In this document: piece after piece, positions 36,826 to 45,580 of the stretch
How the letters are laid out: each line of letters opens with the position of its first letter
How positions within the stretch are numbered: position 1 is the stretch's first letter
Assembly: GCA_003402705.1 (NCBI GenBank)
Contig: QQNF01000004.1
Span: forward strand, 74,877 to 127,018
From: Verrucomicrobiota bacterium
Lineage (GTDB): Bacteria > Verrucomicrobiota > Verrucomicrobiia > Verrucomicrobiales > V1-33
DNA length: 52,142 bases
Direction: 5' to 3'
The notes under the pieces: generated by a model
What the model saw: the letters and a program-made list of their open reading frames with translations, nothing else
Databases searched by the model: none
Told to the model about the DNA's origin: nothing
Position numbers and translations under genes: made by a program

Positions 36826-37827
36826 ATGTATGGCAATCCCATGGACTTCGACTGGTCGGCTCTGGACACTCTCAGAAAAACATACCTCAATGGCACAGCC
36901 GGCTCCGCCGACTACTGGAACAGCGAGACCCTCCTCTCCGCCTACGACGCCACCTTCGCCCGCCGCATCGCATGGAAATGGCAGTGGGTCTTCTCCGAAC
37001 TCCATCGCCGCGGCTGGCAACCTCCCACCTCCTTCGAAATCCTCGACTTCGGCTGCGGCACCGGCGTCGCCGTCCGCGAAGCCCTCAACCACTGGGGCCC
37101 CACGATCGCTTCAGGCATCACCCTCAAAGACCGCTCCGTCCGCGCCCTCCGCTTCGCAGAAGCCGCCCTCGCTCGCGAACACCCCGGCGTCCCCATCCGC
37201 CGCTCCAGCGATTCCCCCCCAGGCATGGTCCTCGTCAGTCACGTCCTCACCGAACTCGACGCCATCGGCCAATCCCATCTCCTCAACATCCTCCGCACCG
37301 CCCAGTCCGCCATCATCGTCGAACCAGGCACCAGCGACGCCAGCCACCGTCTCATCGCCCTCCGCGACCAACTCCGCGCCGACTTCAACGTCATCGCCCC
37401 CTGCACCCACCGCGCGTCCTGCGGCATGCTCACCAAAGCCAATGAACGCCACTGGTGCCACTTCCACGCCTCCCCTCCCCCGGAAATCTTCCAGGACGGC
37501 GACTGGATGATGTTCGGCAAAGTCATGGGCATCGACCTCCGCGCCCTCCCCCTCAGCTTCCTCGTCCTCGACCGCCGCCCCGCCCCACCAGTCCCCATAG
37601 ACGTCGTCCGCGTCACTGGCAACCCACGCTTCTACAAAGGCTACGCCCTCCTCCCCGGCTGCACCGAATCCGGTGTCCACGAACGCCGCTTCTCACGCCG
37701 CACCGACACCCGCCTCTTCCGCGACCTCGAAAAAGGCCGCGTCCCTAGCCTCCAGCACTGGTCGCTCGACGGCTCCGAAATCACCGCCATCACTCCCGTC
37801 ACTAACCCCGACCTCACCTCAGCATGA
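36826..37827 (+). CDS. Rsm22-like small ribosomal subunit methyltransferase
   Basis: 333 aa. SAM-binding motif ILDFGCGTGVAVREAL near 75-88, then VLVSHVLTEL and IIVEPGTSDASHRLIALRDQL, which match Rsm22/MtRsm22-like proteins (PF09243). The Cys-rich signature APCTHRASCGML...HWCHFHA, thought to bind an Fe-S cluster in mitochondrial homologues, is present. ATG 36826 or 36841 may be the start. The last 14 nt overlap antisense with the end of the convergent AlgJ-like gene. Confidence 0.85.
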   Translation: MYGNPMDFDWSALDTLRKTYLNGTAGSADYWNSETLLSAYDATFARRIAWKWQWVFSELHRRGWQPPTSFEILDFGCGTGVAVREALNHWGPTIASGITLKDRSVRALRFAEAALAREHPGVPIRRSSDSPPGMVLVSHVLTELDAIGQSHLLNILRTAQSAIIVEPGTSDASHRLIALRDQLRADFNVIAPCTHRASCGMLTKANERHWCHFHASPPPEIFQDGDWMMFGKVMGIDLRALPLSFLVLDRRPAPPVPIDVVRVTGNPRFYKGYALLPGCTESGVHERRFSRRTDTRLFRDLEKGRVPSLQHWSLDGSEITAITPVTNPDLTSA

Positions 37828-39331
37828 TCTCCGGCTGATCAAGGCTGAAACTCAATTGCAGCGGCACCTGCTGCCACGCCGCCGACGCCAGATCCGTCAT
37901 CGGAATCACCCACACAATCGCCTTCGTCCCCGTCAGCGTGCCCCGCCCGCTCGTCCGCTCCCTCATGATCCGCAGCCGCGGCGCATTCCGCCCGTCCCCA
38001 GGCACCGACAGCACATCCGGAATCGCCTGCAACTCGGCCGCCACCTGATCCGCTAGGCTCGAAAAACTCCCGCTGCTCCCCGCCGGATTGCCACTCTCCC
38101 GCCACGCCAGGATACTACTGTCACCCATCAGCAGCAACCCTCCCCCGCTCGTCGAAAACGAGACCGACCGCACTTTGTCTCCACTGATCCGCCCAATGTT
38201 CCGCAACGTCAGGGTCTCCGCCTTCACCGCCGGATTCGCCCCTGCCGCCAGACTCCCCGTATAACTGATACTCCCGGGCTCCGCACTGATCCCCTGCACC
38301 GATCCCGCCACCTTCGCCGCCCGACTCCGCTTCACCGCCGCCGCCACCGCCTCCGCCGCCAGTTGCACTCCCCGCGGCGACCACGTGTTCCCCGTCTGCG
38401 TGTACGGCGCACCCTCCTTGTCACCCCGATGCGCCAGAAACACCGGCAGCAGATCCACCGTCGTCATCCCGCGCGTCTCCAGCGCCTTCAGCGCCGCCGC
38501 CCACGAACTGTCCAGCCGCGGCACCACCTTCCGCTTCACCGGAATCTTCGCCTTCCGCACCACTTTGTCAGGATACACCAGCGCCTTCGGCGGCACCGGT
38601 ACCACAATCACATCACATCCCAACCCACGCAGCTGCGCCGCATAGTCCGCCATCACCCCAATCGCCGTGCCCGTCCCGCCAGCCTTCGCCAGCACCCCAA
38701 GCTCGCTTCCCGAAAACAACCACCCATCACGCCCCGTCACCGTACTCCCAGGCGCTGCCAGCGCCCCGCATTCCGCCAGAAACGCCACTTCCGCCGCACT
38801 CCGCCGCGCCGCATCCTTGTCCGTCTCCACACCACCACCACTCCCACCCCGCCCGCCAAACAACCTCGCAAAAAAACCCGGCTTCTTCTCCGCCACCACT
38901 GGCCCAGCCGCAGCCGCCGCAGTCTCCAACACTGGCTTCGCCGGCTCCGCAGCCACTGGCTTTGCAGCCGCCGCCGCCACCTTCTCCTTCTTCTTCCCGA
39001 ACAACCGGAACCCCGACGCCTTCAGCTTCCCAGCCTCAGGCACCGCCGCCGCCGCCGCAGGCTTCGCAGCCACCGCTGGCTTCGCCGTCTCCGCTGCCAC
39101 AGGTTTGGCCGCAGCCGCTGGCTTCACCGCCGCCGCCGTCTCCGCAGCCTTCTCCTTCTTCTTCCCGAACAACCGGAACCCCGTCGGCTTCGGCTTCACC
39201 GGCTCAGCACTCGCCGCCGCCGCAGCCGCACCTTCAGGCGCAGCCGCCGTCTCCGCAGCAGTCAATGCCGGAACCAGCCACGCCACCACAGCCAGCCCCA
39301 GCGTTAGAAATGATAGGAGGGATCGTTTCAT
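37814..39331 (-). CDS. AlgJ/AlgX-like SGNH-fold protein with LFGKKKEK repeats, probably non-catalytic
   Basis: 505 aa, signal peptide MKRSLLSFLTLGLAVVAWLVPA. Residues ~30-155 are an Ala/Pro/Lys-rich stalk with two copies of GFRLFGKKKEK and a related FFARLFGGRGG. The rest resembles the ALGX/AlgJ acetyltransferase domain: VTGRDGWLFSGSELG, VIVVPVPPKALVYPDKV, LETRGMTTVDLLP, and LLLMGDSSILAW with the nucleophile-position Ser. At the place of the usual DTHW motif it reads TGNTW before SPRGVQLAAEAV, so the catalytic Asp and His are replaced. Start 39331; it follows the M1 peptidase gene by 39 nt on the same strand. Confidence 0.75.
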   Translation of the reverse strand: MKRSLLSFLTLGLAVVAWLVPALTAAETAAAPEGAAAAAASAEPVKPKPTGFRLFGKKKEKAAETAAAVKPAAAAKPVAAETAKPAVAAKPAAAAAVPEAGKLKASGFRLFGKKKEKVAAAAAKPVAAEPAKPVLETAAAAAGPVVAEKKPGFFARLFGGRGGSGGGVETDKDAARRSAAEVAFLAECGALAAPGSTVTGRDGWLFSGSELGVLAKAGGTGTAIGVMADYAAQLRGLGCDVIVVPVPPKALVYPDKVVRKAKIPVKRKVVPRLDSSWAAALKALETRGMTTVDLLPVFLAHRGDKEGAPYTQTGNTWSPRGVQLAAEAVAAAVKRSRAAKVAGSVQGISAEPGSISYTGSLAAGANPAVKAETLTLRNIGRISGDKVRSVSFSTSGGGLLLMGDSSILAWRESGNPAGSSGSFSSLADQVAAELQAIPDVLSVPGDGRNAPRLRIMRERTSGRGTLTGTKAIVWVIPMTDLASAAWQQVPLQLSFSLDQPEIMLR

Positions 39332-39370
39332 CTCAGTTCAGTATGGTCTCTAGCTTTTCCCAACCCTCTC

Positions 39371-41965
39371 TCACTTCGCCGCTTTCTCCTTCTCCTGAAG
39401 CTTCTCCAGCTTCTTCTCCAGTTCCTCCGTCTTCCGCTGCAGCGCTTCCACCTTCTTCCACGCCTCCGTCGCCTGCGCCGGGCCCGTCTGCTTCGATTGC
39501 AGCGCCGCCAGCGCATTCTCCGCCGCCGTCGCCGCCGGCTGATCGTTCTTCAACGCCGCCGTCGCCCGCAGCACCGCCGCAGACCGCAGATCACCTAGCG
39601 TCCCCAGCGCCCGCGCCGCCCCAGCCGCCACCCCGCGACGCGGACTCCGCAGAAACTCCGCCAGAAACACCTGCACGGTCTCGTCCTTCGTCTCACGACT
39701 CAAACTCGCCACCGCATCCAGCGCCGCCGCCACATCCTGACTCTCCAACGTCCCCGCCTGCTTCCGCAGCAGCTCCACAATCGCCGGCACCGCATCGGTC
39801 CGGCTCTGCGCCTTCAGCGTCGCAATCGCCGCCGCCGCCACCATGTTGTGATAGGACGCCCGGTTCAGATACGGCAGCACGTCGCGCGCCGGCCACGCCG
39901 CAAAACTCCTCACAATCGCCGCCAGAATCACCGGATTCGCCTCCTTCTCCGCCAGCGCCACCAGCGCCGCCACCGCCTCAGGATGCCAGTAATCCGCCAG
40001 CGCATCCACCACCGCACGCCGCACCCGCTCGTCACTCACCCCAGTCGCCGCCGTCAGCACCAGCCGCGCCCCGTCCGTCCCCATCCTCCCAAGCCCCTTC
40101 GCCGCCTCCGCACGCAACGCATGATGCCCATCCCCCTTCAGCACTCCCTCCAGCAGCTTCAGCGCCTCTTCGTCACGGCGCTTTCCTAGCACATCAATCG
40201 CCGTCAGCCGCCCCATGAAGTCACTCGCCAGCTGCTTCTTCAGCATGTCTCCAGACACATTGAACTCCACCTTCGCCAGCACCGTCAGCTCAGGATCAAT
40301 CCGCACCAGCTCAGGCTGCGCCGCCAGCGGAAACGAAAAGTCCTCCTCAGCCTTGCTCACCATCACCGTGAAATCCTTCACCTCCACCTTCCCATCCGCA
40401 CCCGGCACATGAAACCGCAACGGCAGCGGAAACCGGAACAACGGCACCTTCTCATCCACCTTCTGCGTCTGCCGCACTGTCACCTTCGCTAGCTTCGCCC
40501 CGCCATCCCAGTTGAAATCAGCCTTCACATCAGGCGTGCCCCCGTGGTGCACCCATTGATCAAAAAACTGATCAAACGACCGCCCGCTCGTCTCCTCGAA
40601 AATCTCCTGCAGGTCATCACTCGTCACAATCCCGTTCCGGTGCTTCTCAATGTACCGCCGGATCGCCGTCCGGTAAAGCTCAGGCCCCAGCTGCGACCGG
40701 ATCATGTGCAGCACCCACGCCCCCTTCGGATACGCCCGGCTGTCAAACTGCTCCATCGGCTGCAAGTAGTCCCGCCACACAATCGGCCGCGTGTCCCCGG
40801 ACCCCAGCACCTTCTGCGCCTCCCGCCACATGCTCAGCAGAAACCCTTCCCGCCCGTTCTTCACCTCCTCGTACAGCACCGTGTAGTAACTCGCAAACCC
40901 CTCGTTCAGCCACAGATGCGACCAGTCACGGCACGTCAGCAGATCCCCAAACCACTGGTGCGCCGTCTCATGCGCATCCAATCGGTGCAGGGTGTCCAGC
41001 TCGCCAACCGCCGCCGGAAACAACGCATTCGCCGCATTGAAGGTGCAGCTCGTGTTCTCCATCCCCCCAGCCAGAAAATCATGGCAGTACACCTGCGAGT
41101 ACTTGTCCCACGGAAACGCATTCCCCGTCTCCTTCTCGTAAAAACCAATGATCGACGCCGTGTCCCGGAATGCCAGCGCCGCCTGATCCTTCTCCGACGG
41201 CGGCACATACAGCGCCAGCGGCAGCTTCCCCGCACTGCTCTCCAGCTTGTGGAAATACCCAGCCGCCAGCGCTATCAGATAGTTCACATGCGGCTTGTCC
41301 TGCTTCCAGTGCCACACCACCATCCCACCCGCATCCTTCTCCTTCGACAGCAGCACGCCATTCGAAATCGTCTCCATCCCATCAGGCACCCGACACGTCA
41401 CCTCAGTCGTGAACCGCTCGTTAGGATAGTCATAACACGGAAACCAGTACCGGTGATTCTCCGCCTCGCCCTGCGTCCACACCTGCGTGTCTCCCGCAGG
41501 ATACCCCATCTCCGGCGTCCGGAAATATATCCCGTTCTGCGGCTCCCCATGATACCGCACACTCACCGCCACCTGCGCCCCAGGCGCCACCGGCTCCGCA
41601 AAATCCAGCACCAGCTTGTCCTTCGTCGTCCGCCACGCCAGCACCTTCGCCCCAGACGCCGCCACCGCATCCACCGTCAGATCAATGCAGTCCAGCTCCA
41701 GCTGCGTCAGCGCCTGCGCAATCGGCTGAAACGATATCACCACCTCCCCCTTGATCGTCCGCTTCCCGAAATCCGGCGTCACATCCAGCGCCAGATGCCC
41801 AATGTCCACCAGCCGATCCCGCGCATACTTCCGCCCAGGCTTCCCCTCCCCACCAAAATCCGGCCACAACCCCTGCTTCCCGCAATGCCCGATGCAGTCA
41901 TGCTCCTCCTTGGCTGCCACAGGAATAATCGTCAGAAGAAAGGCAAGAAAACAGTGTGATTTCAT
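39371..41965 (-). CDS. M1 family zinc metallopeptidase with HEAT-like repeats and C-terminal coiled coil
   Basis: 864 aa with signal peptide (MKSHCFLAFLLTIIPVAA). Aminopeptidase N-like core: GGMEN at 300-304 and the zinc site His332-Glu333-x2-His336 in AHETAHQWFGDLL with Glu355 in LWLNEGFASY. From about 560 onward the protein has HEAT/armadillo-like helical repeats (LKLLEGVLKGDGHHALRAEAAKGLGRMG and similar), ending in a charged coiled coil EALQRKTEELEKKLEKLQEKEKAAK. Likely periplasmic peptide trimming; the tail suggests protein-protein contacts. A terminator from the upstream gene (42007-42039) separates it from the small lipoprotein. Confidence 0.92.
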   Translation of the reverse strand: MKSHCFLAFLLTIIPVAAKEEHDCIGHCGKQGLWPDFGGEGKPGRKYARDRLVDIGHLALDVTPDFGKRTIKGEVVISFQPIAQALTQLELDCIDLTVDAVAASGAKVLAWRTTKDKLVLDFAEPVAPGAQVAVSVRYHGEPQNGIYFRTPEMGYPAGDTQVWTQGEAENHRYWFPCYDYPNERFTTEVTCRVPDGMETISNGVLLSKEKDAGGMVVWHWKQDKPHVNYLIALAAGYFHKLESSAGKLPLALYVPPSEKDQAALAFRDTASIIGFYEKETGNAFPWDKYSQVYCHDFLAGGMENTSCTFNAANALFPAAVGELDTLHRLDAHETAHQWFGDLLTCRDWSHLWLNEGFASYYTVLYEEVKNGREGFLLSMWREAQKVLGSGDTRPIVWRDYLQPMEQFDSRAYPKGAWVLHMIRSQLGPELYRTAIRRYIEKHRNGIVTSDDLQEIFEETSGRSFDQFFDQWVHHGGTPDVKADFNWDGGAKLAKVTVRQTQKVDEKVPLFRFPLPLRFHVPGADGKVEVKDFTVMVSKAEEDFSFPLAAQPELVRIDPELTVLAKVEFNVSGDMLKKQLASDFMGRLTAIDVLGKRRDEEALKLLEGVLKGDGHHALRAEAAKGLGRMGTDGARLVLTAATGVSDERVRRAVVDALADYWHPEAVAALVALAEKEANPVILAAIVRSFAAWPARDVLPYLNRASYHNMVAAAAIATLKAQSRTDAVPAIVELLRKQAGTLESQDVAAALDAVASLSRETKDETVQVFLAEFLRSPRRGVAAGAARALGTLGDLRSAAVLRATAALKNDQPAATAAENALAALQSKQTGPAQATEAWKKVEALQRKTEELEKKLEKLQEKEKAAK

Positions 41966-42006
41966 GAGTATTGCCCACTCCCTTAGCGCAGATGCGCCTC
42001 ATGTGC

Positions 42007-42039
42007 AAAAAAAGAGCGACCGGCCAATGCCGGTCGCTC
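42007..42039 (-). terminator. Rho-independent terminator after small lipoprotein gene
   Basis: GAGCGACCGGC / GCCGGTCGCTC (42039-42029 and 42024-42014, minus strand) is a perfect 11-bp stem with a 4-nt loop followed by TTTTTTT. It lies 32 nt past the lipoprotein stop and about 40 nt before the M1 peptidase ATG. Confidence 0.92.
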
Positions 42040-42070
42040 AAACGAGCCGCTGAGGCTCGCCTGCCTGTCC

Positions 42071-42196
42071 TCACTTGGCAGGCTGAACGTATCCACCAGT
42101 CGGAACGCTCGTCGCAGTGGACGGAGCAGTCTTGCTGGCGCACGCGCCGAGAGCGGCGGCAATGAGTCCGAGGACAATCATTTTGGCGAATTTCAT
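42071..42196 (-). CDS. Small lipoprotein
   Basis: 41 aa. Lipoprotein signal MKFAKMIVLGLIAAALGACAS with lipobox LGAC (Cys19), leaving a mature peptide of about 23 residues rich in Ser, Thr and Pro (SKTAPSTATSVPTGGYVQPAK). Similar tiny 'entericidin-like' or putative lipoproteins of unknown role are common. A strong terminator follows. The start at 42196 was chosen because the signal begins there; the frame continues upstream without homology. Confidence 0.75.
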   Translation of the reverse strand: MKFAKMIVLGLIAAALGACASKTAPSTATSVPTGGYVQPAK

Positions 42197-42375
42197 GATG
42201 TTTGTGTTGGCTTGAGATGATGCGGAAAGCTCAACCCGCAGCAAAACAGTCACTGCAGAGCCTCCCGCCGCCCAGACTGACACCCGACGCCCTCCGCGCA
42301 AGGGAAAACCTCCGGCATCTCGGAATATCAGGACCTCTTCAGCATCTCCTCGCCGGCCCCGCTACCCCTCCCCTC

Positions 42376-42419
42376 CCAAAACAAAACCGCCACCCGTGCT
42401 CCCAGCACAAGCGGCGGTT
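42376..42419 (-). terminator. Terminator after efp
   Basis: Minus-strand stem AACCGCC (42419-42413) / GGCGGTT (42391-42385) with a partially paired inner arm GCTTGTGCT / AGCACGGGT, then TTTGTTTTGGG. Located 30 nt after the efp stop. Confidence 0.8.
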
Positions 42420-42448
42420 CCACCTTCTTAAATTCCTTCCGGCCAACC

Positions 42449-43012
42449 TCAGGCGCGCCCAAGATAAGACCCATCCTCAGTCTTCACACTGATCCGCTCC
42501 CCCGGATTGATGAACAACGGCACCTGCACCGTCAGCCCAGTCTCCATGATCGCCGCCTTGTACACGTTGTTCGCACTGTCCCCCTTCACCCCCTCCGGAG
42601 CCTCCGCCACCAGCATCGACATCGCCGCCGGCAACTCAATCGCCGCCACCGCATCATCCGTGAACACAACCACGTACTTCTGCCCCTCAATCAGATAATC
42701 CTTCACCGGAGCCACGATCTTCTCCCCAATCAGCACGTCCTCATACGTCTCCGGATGCAGAAAGTGAAACCCGTCCCCGTCCTTGTAGCTGTACTCGTAA
42801 TCCTCTTTGTTCAGCACCACCGATTCCATCGATTCATTCGACGTCATCCGCAGGTTGTGCACTTTGTCAGACGCAAGGCTTCGAATCGTCATCTGCACAT
42901 ACGACGCCATCCGTGGAGGGGTCTTCAGTTCAGTGCCGGAAACAATGCACACGTCGCCGTTGTGACGCACCGCTTGTCCGCGTCGGATATTGATGACAGG
43001 AGTCGAAGCCAT
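42449..43012 (-). CDS. efp: Elongation factor P, EfpL/YeiP-like loop
   Basis: 187 aa, normal EF-P length, three OB-like domains. EF-P rescues ribosomes stalled on polyproline. N-terminal KOW-like domain MASTPVINIRRGQAVRHNG, and the loop between strands 3 and 4 is GTELKTPPRMASYV. Instead of a KPGKG-type tip with Lys34, the tip here has Arg34 (PPRMAS), which resembles the Arg-tipped loop of EfpL (YeiP) or the rhamnosylated Arg of EarP-type EF-P. The C-terminus ISVKTEDGSYLGRA is typical. No earP, epmA or epmB lies nearby. Monocistronic. Confidence 0.93.
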   Translation of the reverse strand: MASTPVINIRRGQAVRHNGDVCIVSGTELKTPPRMASYVQMTIRSLASDKVHNLRMTSNESMESVVLNKEDYEYSYKDGDGFHFLHPETYEDVLIGEKIVAPVKDYLIEGQKYVVVFTDDAVAAIELPAAMSMLVAEAPEGVKGDSANNVYKAAIMETGLTVQVPLFINPGERISVKTEDGSYLGRA

Positions 43013-43113
43013 AAGTCTGCCAGTCTTAAGGACAGTTTTCAGAAATGCAACCCCGGCAAATCACCAGCTCGCGGTTCCACTCGCCCCACCCCCAGCCCTC
43101 TCCTCCTCCTCCC

Positions 43114-44208
43114 ATGCCCCTGACACTCGACGATGTGCGCGCCCCGCACTCCCGCCTCCTCGAAGTCATCTCCGGCAGCCGCGCCTACGGCACCGACACC
43201 CCAACCTCTGACCACGACTTCAAAGGCGTCTTCATCCAGCCCGCCGATTCCTTCCTCGGCCTCTCCCCCACCGATCAAGTCTCCGACGCCCGCAACGACT
43301 CGGTCTTCTTCGAACTCGGCCGCTTCGCAGACCTCCTCGCAAAAAATAATCCCAACCTCCTCGAGATGCTCTTCACCCCGCCCGATTGCACCATCTTCCG
43401 CCACCCGCTCATGGACAGCTTCACTCCAGCCATGGTCCTCTCAAAACGCTGCTGCGACGCCTTCGCTGGCTACGCCATCGCCCAAATCCGCAAGGCCCGC
43501 GGCCTCAATAAAAAAATCGTCAACCCCCAACCCCCTCAGCGCCGCCCCATCACCGACTTCTGCCACGTCCTCGAAAACGCCGGCTCCGTCCCGCTCCTCC
43601 CATGGCTCGCCAACCGCGGACTCCAGCAGCACCACTGCGGCCTCACCGCCATCCCCCACGCCCCCCACACCTTTGCCCTCTTCCACAGCCCCGACGCCCA
43701 GCTCCCCGGCATCGCCGAACCCGACAGCTCCTCCCTACGCCTCGCCTCCATCCCCCTAGGCACCGCTCCCATCGCATGGCTCGTCTTCGGAAACGACGCA
43801 TGGCAACGCCACTGCCGCGAATGGCGCGAGTACCACGAATGGACTTCCCTCCGCAACGAATCCCGCTTCACCAGCACCATCGACCACGGCATGGGCTACG
43901 ACGCCAAAAACCTCATGCACACGTTCCGCCTCCTCGACGCCGCCGAGGAAATCGCCCGCCACGGCCGTCTCTCCGTCCGCTCCCCCAATCGCTCATGGCT
44001 CCTCGACGTCCGCGCCGGAAAATTCCCCTACAACGACCTCGTCGCCCTCGCCGAATCCCGCATCGCCACCATCGAACACCTCTTCGCCCACAGCTCCCTC
44101 CCAGACCACCCGGACCTCGACGCCATCAACCGCACCGTCATCTCCATCCGCCGCCAGTGGTACCGAATCCCCGCGACCCAGCCTTGCGGGAACGCGTTTG
44201 CGGATTAA
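43114..44208 (+). CDS. RlaP-like nucleotidyltransferase (DNA polymerase beta superfamily)
   Basis: 364 aa. The N-terminus holds a minimal nucleotidyltransferase site: GSRAYGTDTP at 21-30 with Asp33 and Asp35 in SDHDFKGVF, matching the PF10127 (RlaP, RNA-repair-associated) type. Further family-like features are EIGRFADLL-equivalent FELGRFADLLAKNNPNLLEMLF and a C-terminal helical domain with YDAKNLMHTFRLL. Substrate unknown; homologues are linked with RNA ligases, but none is adjacent. ATG 43114 follows a CTCCTCCTCCC tract, no Shine-Dalgarno. Confidence 0.85.
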   Translation: MPLTLDDVRAPHSRLLEVISGSRAYGTDTPTSDHDFKGVFIQPADSFLGLSPTDQVSDARNDSVFFELGRFADLLAKNNPNLLEMLFTPPDCTIFRHPLMDSFTPAMVLSKRCCDAFAGYAIAQIRKARGLNKKIVNPQPPQRRPITDFCHVLENAGSVPLLPWLANRGLQQHHCGLTAIPHAPHTFALFHSPDAQLPGIAEPDSSSLRLASIPLGTAPIAWLVFGNDAWQRHCREWREYHEWTSLRNESRFTSTIDHGMGYDAKNLMHTFRLLDAAEEIARHGRLSVRSPNRSWLLDVRAGKFPYNDLVALAESRIATIEHLFAHSSLPDHPDLDAINRTVISIRRQWYRIPATQPCGNAFAD

Positions 44209-44225
44209 TCTCGCGGCCTCTCCCC

Positions 44226-44945
44226 GTGAATATTCCGCCGCCATCGCCGTCCAACGGTTCCGTGGACGCTCTCATCGCAGGGCCTCTGCCAGACTCCCAC
44301 GGCGGCTTCCCCCCGGCGGCTCCCCAGCCGCTCGACGATACCCCGGACGGTACTCTGGTCCAACAGGCCCGCCACGGTTCATCAGTCGCTTTCGAGCAGC
44401 TCGTGATCCGCTACCGCGCCCGCATCTACTCCATGATCCACCACATGACTGGCAACGAAGCCGATACATGGGACCTCTCCCAGGAGGTCTTCATCAAGGC
44501 ATGGCGCGCCCTCCCAGGCTTCGAAGAACGCTCCCAGTTCTCCACATGGCTCCACCGCATCGCCCACAACGCCACCTGCGACTGGCTCCGCCGCAAACGG
44601 GTCCGCGGCGGCCACGCCTCCTCCGAATTCAATGACGCCTCCGCCGCCACCCCGGAAGCCGGCGCCGTCACCGTCCCCCACGGGGTCCAGAACCCGGACC
44701 AGGCCCTCGAAAACAAGGAACTCGGCCTCCGCATCCGCGACGCCCTCGCCGAACTCTCCCCGGAACACCGCGCCGTCATCCTCATGAAGGAAATCGACGG
44801 CCTGTCCTATCAGGAAATCGCCGACGCCGCCGGCTGCTCCCTCGGCACCGTCATGAGCCGTCTCTTCTACGCCCGTAAACGCCTGCAGGCCCTCCTCGCA
44901 GACCTGCACCACGCCCACACCTCCCAACGACAGGACACGCCATGA
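44226..44945 (+). CDS. ECF-type sigma factor (sigma-70 family)
   Basis: 239 aa from a GTG at 44226. Region 2 is AFEQLVIRYRARIYSMIHHMTGN...DLSQEVFIKAWRALPGF, region 2.4 STWLHRIAHNATCDWLRRKR and region 4 LSPEHRAVILMKEIDGLSYQEIADAAGCSLGTVMSRLFYARKRLQ. An extra N-terminal ~40 residues (Pro-rich) precede region 2; a start farther in is possible. The stop overlaps the ATG of the next gene by 4 nt (ATGA), and that gene looks like its anti-sigma factor. Confidence 0.92.
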   Translation: MNIPPPSPSNGSVDALIAGPLPDSHGGFPPAAPQPLDDTPDGTLVQQARHGSSVAFEQLVIRYRARIYSMIHHMTGNEADTWDLSQEVFIKAWRALPGFEERSQFSTWLHRIAHNATCDWLRRKRVRGGHASSEFNDASAATPEAGAVTVPHGVQNPDQALENKELGLRIRDALAELSPEHRAVILMKEIDGLSYQEIADAAGCSLGTVMSRLFYARKRLQALLADLHHAHTSQRQDTP

Positions 44946-45580
44946 ACGACGAACCCAACCTGCCGCCCAACGACGAACTGCTCCTCCGCTGGATCGATCG
45001 CTCGCTGCCCGAAGTCCAGCTCAAGGCCCTCGACCTCTCCGCCCCGCCCGCATGGCACGAGCAACGCGCCGCCTCCCAACTCACCGGCAATCTCCTCCGC
45101 TCCTCGCTCCCACGCACCGTCGAACTTCCCTCTCCGGACCTCCTCACCAGCCGCATCATGGAGGCCGTCCAACGCGACGCCCCAGCCACCGCCCCCGCAT
45201 CGAACATCACCCCGTTCCCCAGCCGCTTCCGCCAGTGGTTCGCCCCACTCGCCTCCGCCGCCCTCGTCGCCGCCGGCTTCCTCCTCTGGAACGCCAAACC
45301 ACACCCGCGCTCCAGCCCAGTCGCAGAAACCTACACGCCGGACTCCCGCGTCATCGCCCGCGCCTACTTCTCCGACGACGCCGACGCCACCGTCATCGAC
45401 CTCGAAAACCTCGAAGCCGTCCCCGACTCCCGCGAAATCCGCGCCTTCAACATCGCCAGCGCCGACCCCGCCGCCCCAGGCGAACCCCAGATCTTCTACG
45501 CCGCCAACGGCTCCAGAAAACCCGTCGTCGTCCTCAGCCACGACGCCGCCAGTGCCCCCCACCTCCGCGCCATCCCGTGA
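44942..45580 (+). CDS. Putative anti-sigma factor, single-pass membrane protein
   Basis: 212 aa, coupled to the sigma factor by a 4-nt overlap. One transmembrane helix at about 100-117 (WFAPLASAALVAAGFLLWN) divides a ~95-aa cytoplasmic N-terminus from a ~95-aa periplasmic part. The zinc-binding HxxxCxxC motif of ZAS anti-sigma factors is absent; the N-terminus starts NDELLLRWIDRSLPE, like other non-zinc anti-sigmas. Function is inferred from position and topology. Confidence 0.7.
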   Translation: MNDEPNLPPNDELLLRWIDRSLPEVQLKALDLSAPPAWHEQRAASQLTGNLLRSSLPRTVELPSPDLLTSRIMEAVQRDAPATAPASNITPFPSRFRQWFAPLASAALVAAGFLLWNAKPHPRSSPVAETYTPDSRVIARAYFSDDADATVIDLENLEAVPDSREIRAFNIASADPAAPGEPQIFYAANGSRKPVVVLSHDAASAPHLRAIP

